Part shown: positions 1 to 5,002 of the stretch, in pieces
Numbering within the stretch: position 1 is the stretch's first letter
Layout: each line of letters begins with the position of its first letter
NCBI GenBank assembly: GCA_019241805.1
Contig: JAFAWL010000371.1
Span: 1-9,420 of the forward strand
Length of the DNA: 9,420 nucleotides
Direction of reading: 5' to 3'
Source of the DNA: Actinomycetota bacterium
Lineage (GTDB): Bacteria; Actinomycetota; Actinomycetes; Mycobacteriales; Jatrophihabitantaceae
Notes under the pieces: generated by a model
What the model saw: only the letters and a program-made list of their open reading frames with translations
What the model was told of the DNA's origin: nothing
Databases searched by the model: none
Program-made: the position numbers and the translations under genes

Positions 1-1001
1 GTCAGCGCGACGAGCGAGTCCGGCCGACCCGTGAACCGCATGTACCGCAACGTCTCGTTGTCGATGGGGAAGATCGAACACGTGGAGCCGTACTCCGGCG
101 ACATGTTGCCGATGGTCGCCCGGTTCTCGAGCGGCACCTGCGCGACGCCGGGGCCGTAGAACTCGACGAACTTGCCGACGACACCGTGCTTGCGCAGCAT
201 CTCGGTGATCGTCAGGACGAGGTCGGTCGCGGTGGAACCGTCCGGCAGTTCACCGCTCAGCTTGAATCCGACGACGCGCGGGATGAGCATGCTGACCGGC
301 TGGCCGAGCATGGCCGCCTCGGCCTCGATGCCGCCCACACCCCAGCCGAGCACGCCCAGCCCGTTGACCATCGTGGTGTGCGAGTCCGTTCCGACCAGGG
401 TGTCGGGATAGGCCAGACCGTCACGGGTGAACACGACCCGGGCGAGGTATTCGATGTTCACCTGGTGGACGATCCCGGTCCCGGGCGGAACGACCTTGAA
501 GTCGCCGAACGCGGTTTGGCCCCAGCGCAGGAACTGGTAGCGCTCGCGGTTGCGCTCGTACTCCAGCTCCACGTTGCGGGTGAACGAATCCGGGGTGCCG
601 AACAGGTCGGCGATGACGGAATGGTCGATGACGAGTTCGGCGGGTGCGAGCGGGTTGACTCGCGACGCGTCGCCGCCGAGGTCGCGAACCGCCTCCCGCA
701 TCGTGGCGAGGTCGACGATGGCCGGCACGCCGGTGAAGTCCTGCATGACGACGCGCGCGGGCGTGAACTGAATCTCGGTGTCCGGCTCGGCGTCGGCTTG
801 CCAGCCGGCCAATGCCCGGATCTGGTCGGACGTCACGTTGGCGCCGTCCTCGGTGCGGAGCAGATTCTCCAAAAGCACCTTCAGTCCGAAAGGCAGTCGC
901 TGCGCGCCGTCGACAGCGTCGATGCGGTAATAGTCGTAACGCTGATCGCCGACTTCGAGCGTTGCCTTGGCGTTGAAACTGTCGTTGCTAGCAGTGGTCA
1001 C
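1..1001 (-). CDS. acn: Aconitate hydratase, N-terminal part (cut by window edge)
   Basis: Aconitase isomerises citrate to isocitrate via cis-aconitate in the TCA cycle, in the cytoplasm, using a [4Fe-4S] cluster. I translated the minus strand from GTG at 1001-999 and found 333 complete codons with no stop, so the frame is open to the left edge. Typical aconitase A / IRP1-type segments are seen: an RLPFGLKVLLENLLR stretch near the start, VMQDFTGVPAIVDLA, the catalytic DSHT motif at residues 206-209, GWGVGGIEAEAAMLGQP and NMSPEYGST. The three cluster cysteines (SCTNTS and GCxxC region) lie in the missing C-terminal two thirds, so integrity beyond the window cannot be judged. The GTG start is supported by AAGGAG six bases upstream. 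The gene is divergent from the PAP2-like gene. The family is about 900 residues long; identification is very secure. Confidence 0.97.
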   Translation of the reverse strand, partial: MTTASNDSFNAKATLEVGDQRYDYYRIDAVDGAQRLPFGLKVLLENLLRTEDGANVTSDQIRALAGWQADAEPDTEIQFTPARVVMQDFTGVPAIVDLATMREAVRDLGGDASRVNPLAPAELVIDHSVIADLFGTPDSFTRNVELEYERNRERYQFLRWGQTAFGDFKVVPPGTGIVHQVNIEYLARVVFTRDGLAYPDTLVGTDSHTTMVNGLGVLGWGVGGIEAEAAMLGQPVSMLIPRVVGFKLSGELPDGSTATDLVLTITEMLRKHGVVGKFVEFYGPGVAQVPLENRATIGNMSPEYGSTCSIFPIDNETLRYMRFTGRPDSLVAL

Positions 1002-1007
1002 GTCCTG

Positions 1008-1013
1008 CTCCTT
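1008..1013 (-). promoter_or_regulatory. Ribosome binding site of acn
   Basis: Read on the minus strand this is AAGGAG, separated by six bases from the GTG at 1001. It is a near-perfect Shine-Dalgarno site and decides the aconitase start. It contrasts with several other genes in the window that lack one. Confidence 0.85.
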
Positions 1014-1062
1014 CGATCCCGGCCGTCGGCTGGTGCGGCTGATGGGCGACCGTGCCAAATTG

Positions 1063-1076
1063 TCTTGACGTCAAGA
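1063..1076. promoter_or_regulatory. Perfect 14-bp palindrome, probable operator between acn and the PAP2 gene
   Basis: TCTTGACGTCAAGA is identical to its reverse complement, and one further pair (T1061/A1078) matches beyond a single mismatch. It lies in the 138-bp gap between divergent genes, about 60 bases upstream of the acn start. On the minus strand a TATCTT hexamer at 1078-1073, fitting the actinobacterial TANNNT -10 pattern, overlaps the palindrome, so a bound protein would block that promoter. That this is a repressor site controlling acn is inference. TetR-family regulators (AcnR) are known to control acn in some actinobacteria, but I cannot match this sequence to a known binder with confidence. 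Confidence 0.65.
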
Positions 1077-1127
1077 TACCACCCGAGCCACCCCTGCCGT
1101 CAGAGCCACCCACCCTCGACGGACTCC

Positions 1128-1133
1128 TACGCT
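1128..1133 (+). promoter_or_regulatory. -10 element (TACGCT) of the PAP2-like gene, leaderless arrangement
   Basis: TACGCT fits the actinobacterial -10 pattern TANNNT and is followed by exactly seven bases and then the GTG start at 1141. There is no Shine-Dalgarno sequence in front of the GTG. This geometry puts transcription start at or next to the first base of the start codon, so the mRNA is probably leaderless. No convincing -35 hexamer is visible. Confidence 0.55.
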
Positions 1134-1140
1134 GAGGCCC

Positions 1141-2085
1141 GTGACGGGCGAGCAAGCCACGGCAGCGGCCGACCGTTGGCGTCTGATCCGGCGTCGCGCC
1201 GCCCGGGCGTATCTCATCCTGCTCGTCCTGCTCGTGATTCTGGTCGGTGTACCGACCGACCGGGGCAGCCTGCTGCTGATCATCCTCGCCGGACTGGGTG
1301 TCACCTGTCTCGGACGGGGCTGGCGCGCGTTCGGCCGGGTGCTGCTCGACTGGCTGCCGTTCACCTTCGTCTTGGTGGTGTACGACGTGTCACGAGGCAT
1401 CGCCCGGATCATCGGCCTTCCGCTGCACGAGCGGGACATCGCCGACGCCGACAAGGCGATGTTCGACGGCACGGTCCCGACCGTCTGGCTCCAGAATCGA
1501 CTGCTTGACCCCGGCTCGCCCCACTGGTACGACGCCCTGGCGACGCTGATCTATACGACCCACTTCCTGGCCACGCCGATCGTGGCCGCCCTCCTGTGGC
1601 TGCGCAATCGCGCGATCTGGATCTCGTTCATCGTTCGGGTGGTCGCGTTGTCAGTGGCCGGTCTGATCACCTATGTGCTCTTCCCGGCCGCGCCGCCGTG
1701 GTACGCGGCGCGCGACGGCGTCATTCCGCCGGCGATCCGGGCCTCGGCCCGCGGGTGGACCTGGTTGCATCTCAATCACGCCGGAAACTTGCTCAGCGAA
1801 GGACAGCTCGCGGCCAACGCGGTCGCCGCGATGCCATCACTGCACACGGCGTTCGCGACACTGATCGCCCTGTTCGTCGTTCGACACCTCTCGAGCCGGT
1901 GGCGGTGGATCGCTCTCGGCTACCCGCCGCTGATGGGTCTGGCGCTGGTCTATCTCGGCGAGCACTACGTCGTGGATGTCCTGGCCGGAGTTGCTTACGC
2001 GGTTGCCACTGACCTTGGCGTCTCCGCATGGGAGCGACGTCACAGAGCGAAACGTCCGATTTCCACGGATGTAGCGACAAAATAA
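1141..2085 (+). CDS. PAP2-superfamily membrane phosphatase/transferase, inositol-phosphorylceramide-synthase-like
   Basis: A 314-residue polytopic membrane protein with hydrophobic segments at roughly 21-37, 42-56, 66-82, 134-155, 160-182, 236-249, 255-272 and 278-290. The phosphatase signature of the PAP2 superfamily is present: AAMPSLHTAFA with S233 and H235, and GEHYVVDVLAG with H275 and D279, matching the SxH and HxxxD motifs that form the phospho-histidine active site. The FPAAPPW motif at 181-187 is characteristic of the AUR1 / inositol-phosphorylceramide-synthase-like branch. The protein probably moves or removes a lipid-linked phosphate head group at the membrane; the substrate cannot be read from sequence. 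The start is GTG preceded by a -10 box at leaderless spacing. It is divergent from acn, and 110 bp separate it from the NlpC/P60 gene. Family assignment is firm, specific activity is not. Confidence 0.88.
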   Translation: MTGEQATAAADRWRLIRRRAARAYLILLVLLVILVGVPTDRGSLLLIILAGLGVTCLGRGWRAFGRVLLDWLPFTFVLVVYDVSRGIARIIGLPLHERDIADADKAMFDGTVPTVWLQNRLLDPGSPHWYDALATLIYTTHFLATPIVAALLWLRNRAIWISFIVRVVALSVAGLITYVLFPAAPPWYAARDGVIPPAIRASARGWTWLHLNHAGNLLSEGQLAANAVAAMPSLHTAFATLIALFVVRHLSSRWRWIALGYPPLMGLALVYLGEHYVVDVLAGVAYAVATDLGVSAWERRHRAKRPISTDVATK

Positions 2086-2195
2086 TTCGATGTTGCGGGT
2101 GTTTCTATAGGGACACCTGGCGCCAATGATGCGAAGGTGGCAGTCTGAGCTCGCCCAATCGCTGGCGGGGGAGCCGGACCGAGGAGATCCACGCT
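2086..2195 (+). promoter_or_regulatory. Leader region of the NlpC/P60 gene
   Basis: This 110-bp gap begins with an AT-rich patch (about 2073-2090) and a TATAGG hexamer at 2106-2111 that could be a weak -10, then becomes GC-rich. Two small hairpins can be drawn in the presumed transcript: CACCT 2114-2118 with AGGTG 2135-2139, and CTGGC 2162-2166 with GCCGG 2173-2177. A GAGGAG ribosome binding site lies at 2181-2186, nine bases before the GTG at 2196. Some stretches resemble parts of the c-di-AMP (ydaO) riboswitch found before cell-wall hydrolase genes in actinobacteria, but the region is short and the resemblance weak. Confidence 0.4.
2181..2186 (+). promoter_or_regulatory. Ribosome binding site of the NlpC/P60 gene
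   Basis: GAGGAG lies nine bases before the GTG at 2196 and fifteen before the alternative in-frame GTG at 2202, which favours the first. Confidence 0.7.
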
Positions 2196-3554
2196 GTGCC
2201 CGTGAACCGATACGCGTCGTGCATCGAGCGCGTCACTCCCTTCACCCGCATCGTCGCCGCCGTCGCCGTTCTCGGCTCGGCCGTCGCCGTTCTGGTCGCC
2301 CCGGCGTCGGCCACTGCCGACCCGCCGCCGAACCCGAGCGACTCGCAGATCAGTGCCGCTCAGGCCCAGAAGAGTCAGCTCGCGACACAGGTCGGGCAGC
2401 TATCGGCGCAAGTCACCCAGCTGCAGGCGGCGCTCGACCAGGCCCGTCAGGCGGCCCAACTCGCCGAGCAGAAGGTGGCTCTCGCGCTGCAGCAACTGCA
2501 GGACGCCCAGGACGCGGCCGCCAGCGCGAAGCAGGAAGTCACGACTGCCGAGAATGCCGTGGACCAGGCGCAGGCGAAGTTCAACGCGTTCATTCGCGCC
2601 ACGTACATCAACGGTCCCTCTAGCGGCACCACCGGTGAGCTTCTGACCGCTTCCGACCCGGACGCGTTGCTGCAGCACAGCGCCTACGTGCGCTACGCGA
2701 CCCAGCATCAGCTCGACGCACTCGGTGAACTGAACAAGGCGACGGTCGCCAAGTCCAACGCCGACGCCGCAGCGCGCGGAGCCGTGCAGAAGCAGCAGGC
2801 CGCCGAACAAGCGGCTCAGCAGGCGAAGCAGGCAGCGGACGAGGCCTCGCAGGCAGCCGCGCGACAGGAGCAGTCGACGGCGGCGACGCTGGCTTCGTCC
2901 CAGCAGCAGCTGCAGACGGCCCAGCAAACGCTGGCCACCCTGAACAACCAGCGGGCCGCCTACGACGCCTACCAGGCCGAGCAGGCCCGGATCCGGGCCG
3001 AGCAGGCCGCCGCCGCCGCGGCAGCGGAGGCGGCGGCGCGGGCTACGAGCGGTAGCGGCGGCGGCAACAACGGAGGGGGAGTTGCCGTCGCCCCCACCGC
3101 CAACGGCGGGTGGACTCCGGCTGCGGGTCAGACCGCCGCCAACCGGGCGTTGGCCGAACTGGGCGTGCCGTACTCGTTCGCGGCCGGTAACGAGCGAGGC
3201 GCGACCTACGGGTGTTCGTGCGACTACGACTCCCGCAACGACTCCCACGTCTTCGGCTTCGACTGCTCCGGACTGGTCCTGTACGCATGGGCGCCCTACA
3301 TCCACGGGATGGCGCACTACGCCGCGTCTCAGTACTCGCAAGCTGGGCACGTCCATCCCAATGTCGCGAGTCTGATGCCCGGAGATTTGGTGTTCTGGAG
3401 CGACAACGGCCAGCAGAGCGGCATCGGGCACGTCGCCATCTACATCGGCAACGGCAACGTGGTGCAGGCACCGCAGAGCGGCGACCACATCAGGATCACA
3501 CCGCTCGGCCAGGTCGAGTCCGGCTATTACGGGGCCACCCGTCCGCTGACGTGA
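2196..3554 (+). CDS. Secreted coiled-coil NlpC/P60 peptidoglycan endopeptidase (RipA-like)
   Basis: A 452-residue exported cell-wall hydrolase, expected to cut the peptide stems of peptidoglycan. Residues 1-42 form a signal peptide with a hydrophobic core at about 19-38 and cleavage likely after an Ala-rich ASATA stretch. Residues 50-280 are Gln/Ala-rich coiled coil, broken near 135-165, followed by a Gly/Asn linker at 286-295. The NlpC/P60 domain fills 305-452, with nucleophile C357 in FDCSGL and H412 in GHVAIYIGNG. The third polar position, Glu in RipA or His in many relatives, is Q424 in VVQAP. An insertion before the nucleophile (about 330-353) carries C340 and C342. The layout resembles mycobacterial RipA, where the coiled coil restrains the catalytic domain. 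The GTG start at 2196 is supported by GAGGAG nine bases upstream; a second in-frame GTG at 2202 is less well spaced. Confidence 0.93.
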   Translation: MPVNRYASCIERVTPFTRIVAAVAVLGSAVAVLVAPASATADPPPNPSDSQISAAQAQKSQLATQVGQLSAQVTQLQAALDQARQAAQLAEQKVALALQQLQDAQDAAASAKQEVTTAENAVDQAQAKFNAFIRATYINGPSSGTTGELLTASDPDALLQHSAYVRYATQHQLDALGELNKATVAKSNADAAARGAVQKQQAAEQAAQQAKQAADEASQAAARQEQSTAATLASSQQQLQTAQQTLATLNNQRAAYDAYQAEQARIRAEQAAAAAAAEAAARATSGSGGGNNGGGVAVAPTANGGWTPAAGQTAANRALAELGVPYSFAAGNERGATYGCSCDYDSRNDSHVFGFDCSGLVLYAWAPYIHGMAHYAASQYSQAGHVHPNVASLMPGDLVFWSDNGQQSGIGHVAIYIGNGNVVQAPQSGDHIRITPLGQVESGYYGATRPLT

Positions 3555-3588
3555 TCAGCGCTACGTAGGGGTAGCTCCGTGCTGGCAG

Positions 3589-3594
3589 TACTGT
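3589..3594 (+). promoter_or_regulatory. -10 element (TACTGT) of moaA, leaderless arrangement
   Basis: TACTGT fits TANNNT and is followed by seven bases and the GTG at 3602. An upstream in-frame GTG at 3593 overlaps this hexamer, so if the promoter is real that codon cannot be in the transcript and moaA begins at 3602. No Shine-Dalgarno sequence precedes either GTG. Confidence 0.55.
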
Positions 3595-3601
3595 GGACTC
3601 G

Positions 3602-4636
3602 GTGAGCACCCGCTATCCGGCTTTGATCGACACGTTCGGTCGGGTCGCGTCAGATTTGCGGATCTCGCTCACCGATCGCTGCCAGCTGCGGTGCACCTAC
3701 TGCATGCCGGCCGAGGGCCTGGCCTGGATTCCACGCCCGGAGTTGCTGGGGGACGATGAGATCGTTCGGCTCGGCCGCATCTTCGTCGAGTCCGGCGTCG
3801 CCAGTGTCCGACTCACGGGCGGGGAGCCGACGATCTACCCCGGCCTGCCCGAGGTTATCGGTCGACTGTCCGCGCTCTCGCCGCGACCCGAAATCTCACT
3901 GACGACCAATGGAATCGCGCTGGCCCGCACGGCGCCGGCGCTGGTCACGGCCGGCCTCGACCGCATCAACGTCTCCTTGGACACCTTGGTGCGGTCGCGC
4001 TTCGCCGCGTTGACCCGTCGCGACCGGTTGGCCGATGTCCTGGACGGACTCGCCACCGCGCAGGCGGCCGGACTCGCTCCCATCAAAATCAATTCTGTGC
4101 TGAACCGAGACGTGAACCTCGACGAGGTGCCCGAACTGCTTGCCTGGGCGCTAGAGCAGGGCTACCAGCTTCGCTTCATCGAGCACATGCCGCTGGACGC
4201 CGACCATTCCTGGTCGCGGGATGACATGGTGACCGCCGAGGAGATGCTCGAGCTCGTGCAGGCCCATTTCGAGGTCCGGCCGCTGGGGCACGGTGGCGCC
4301 CACGGCCAGGCACCCGCCGAGGAGTTCGAGGTCCTCGACGGACCGGGCGCGGCGGACTGGGCATCTCGTCCCGGGCGGCTGGGCATCATCGCCTCGGTCA
4401 CGCGTCCGTTCTGCCGCGAGTGCGACCGGTTGCGGCTGACCGCGGACGGCCAGCTGCGTACCTGCCTGTTCGCGCAGCAGGAAACCGATCTGCGGGGTCC
4501 GCTGCGGGCCGGCGCCGGCGACGACGAGCTAGCTGCGATCATCCGGACGGCGGTGCGCGGCAAGCAGGCCGGGCACGAGATCAACTCGCTCGACTTCGTC
4601 CAGCCCGCTCGATCCATGTCGGCGATCGGCGGCTGA
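3602..4636 (+). CDS. moaA: GTP 3',8-cyclase, molybdenum cofactor biosynthesis
   Basis: MoaA is a cytoplasmic radical-SAM enzyme that converts GTP to 3',8-cyclo-7,8-dihydro-GTP, the first step of molybdenum cofactor synthesis; MoaC then acts on the product. Using the GTG at 3602 it is 344 residues. The N-terminal radical-SAM cluster ligands C27, C31 and C34 lie in DRCQLRCTYC, followed by the SAM-contacting TGGEP motif. The second, GTP-binding cluster is held by C271, C274 and C288 (CX2CX13C) in the C-terminal part. The protein ends in the Gly-Gly dipeptide required by MoaA enzymes. All key residues are therefore present and the enzyme should be active. No other moa gene is in the window, so it is isolated from the rest of its pathway here. 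It starts 47 bp after the NlpC/P60 gene, apparently with its own promoter. Confidence 0.97.
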   Translation: MSTRYPALIDTFGRVASDLRISLTDRCQLRCTYCMPAEGLAWIPRPELLGDDEIVRLGRIFVESGVASVRLTGGEPTIYPGLPEVIGRLSALSPRPEISLTTNGIALARTAPALVTAGLDRINVSLDTLVRSRFAALTRRDRLADVLDGLATAQAAGLAPIKINSVLNRDVNLDEVPELLAWALEQGYQLRFIEHMPLDADHSWSRDDMVTAEEMLELVQAHFEVRPLGHGGAHGQAPAEEFEVLDGPGAADWASRPGRLGIIASVTRPFCRECDRLRLTADGQLRTCLFAQQETDLRGPLRAGAGDDELAAIIRTAVRGKQAGHEINSLDFVQPARSMSAIGG

Positions 4637-4665
4637 CTGCGCATCGGGTTCGGTCCTCGTCGGCC

Positions 4666-4875
4666 TCAACCCGCACCCTCATCCGACAGCGATGCGCGTT
4701 CCAGCAGGAATCCCCGGCGGTCGAGGAAGTCAGCCAGCTGCTGCTCGTGTCCGGGGCACGCCACCCACTGTTTGGTTCGAGCGGCGCCGTGCAGTGCGGG
4801 ATTACGCCACCGCAACGCGACGATCGCCCGCTCGCGGCAGCCTCGCGCCGAACACAGGACAAGCTGTTCCGGCAT
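4666..4875 (-). CDS. Small conserved actinobacterial Cys/His protein, putative zinc-binding
   Basis: A 69-residue cytoplasmic protein starting at ATG 4875-4873. It has C8 and C13 (CX4C) near the N-terminus and C40/H43 (CX2H) in WVACPGH, a spacing consistent with one bound metal ion, followed by an FLDRRGFL segment. Similar short actinobacterial proteins, with a CSARGC start and an ALRWRNP segment, are as I recall often labelled 'acetone carboxylase' in databases. The length and lack of any catalytic domain make that name unbelievable, so function is unknown. The frame stays open upstream, but the conserved region begins just after this ATG, and a TACGGT -10 box on the minus strand (4889-4884) sits eight bases before it, suggesting a leaderless transcript. 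It is convergent with moaA (29 bp apart) and divergent from moxR. Confidence 0.75.
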   Translation of the reverse strand: MPEQLVLCSARGCRERAIVALRWRNPALHGAARTKQWVACPGHEQQLADFLDRRGFLLERASLSDEGAG

Positions 4876-4882
4876 GTTCAGG

Positions 4883-4909
4883 CACCGTACAGGCCGGTCA
4901 CGTACGGTG
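4883..4909. promoter_or_regulatory. Symmetrical divergent promoter between the small Cys/His gene and moxR
   Basis: CACCGTAC at 4883-4890 and GTACGGTG at 4902-4909 are exact inverted repeats separated by 11 bases. Each arm contains TACGGT reading outward, a TANNNT -10 box: on the minus strand at 4889-4884 for the small gene, and on the plus strand at 4903-4908 for the moxR operon. With so little space between them, each promoter's -35 region would overlap the other's -10, so the two would compete for polymerase. Alternatively the arms are halves of a dimeric regulator's operator. The repeat is directly seen; the promoter role is inference. Confidence 0.5.
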
Positions 4910-4945
4910 GGGTGCTCGCCCGACCCAGTACGCCGATCGACTAGG

Positions 4946-4988
4946 CCCGACCAACCCTGACCAGCCCTGACCAACCCTGACCAACCCC
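4946..4988. repeat. Four-copy 10-bp tandem repeat upstream of moxR, G-quadruplex-capable on the minus strand
   Basis: Consensus unit CCTGACCAAC, copies at 4946-4955, 4956-4965, 4966-4975 and 4976-4985 with one base change in each of the first two, followed by CCC. The plus strand has five runs of at least three C (4946, 4955, 4965, 4975, 4985) with gaps of 6, 7, 7 and 7 bases. The minus strand, template for the moxR operon, therefore fits the G3-N1-7 quadruplex pattern. The array ends two bases before the AGGAG ribosome binding site of moxR, so it probably forms much of the moxR 5' untranslated region. Confidence 0.85.
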
Positions 4989-4990
4989 GT

Positions 4991-4995
4991 AGGAG
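4991..4995 (+). promoter_or_regulatory. Ribosome binding site of moxR
   Basis: AGGAG seven bases before the GTG at 5003 fixes the moxR start, which is directly abutted upstream by the tandem repeat. Confidence 0.85.
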
Positions 4996-5002
4996 AAGCC
5001 AC

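Noticed and set aside
186..1508. 440-codon plus-strand open frame spanning the acn region and the start of the PAP2-like gene
   Set aside because: It is antisense to aconitase and out of frame with the PAP2 gene, has no recognisable domain, and is a by-product of GC-rich codon use in the real genes.
2400..3488. 362-codon minus-strand open frame inside the NlpC/P60 gene
   Set aside because: It is Arg/Leu/Gly-rich and merely mirrors the Gln/Ala coiled-coil codons of the clearly real gene on the other strand; no ribosome binding site or domain.
3593..3601. Upstream GTG as the moaA start
   Set aside because: It overlaps the likely -10 box and has no Shine-Dalgarno sequence; the GTG at 3602 fits the leaderless spacing seen at other genes here.
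4637..4665. Bidirectional terminator between moaA and the small convergent gene
   Set aside because: The 29-bp gap shows no convincing hairpin or T-run on either strand.
4912..4944. Ten-codon reading frame (MLARPSTPID) ahead of moxR, possible leader peptide
   Set aside because: Its GTG lies only three bases after the TACGGT box, too close for a leaderless start, and it has no ribosome binding site.
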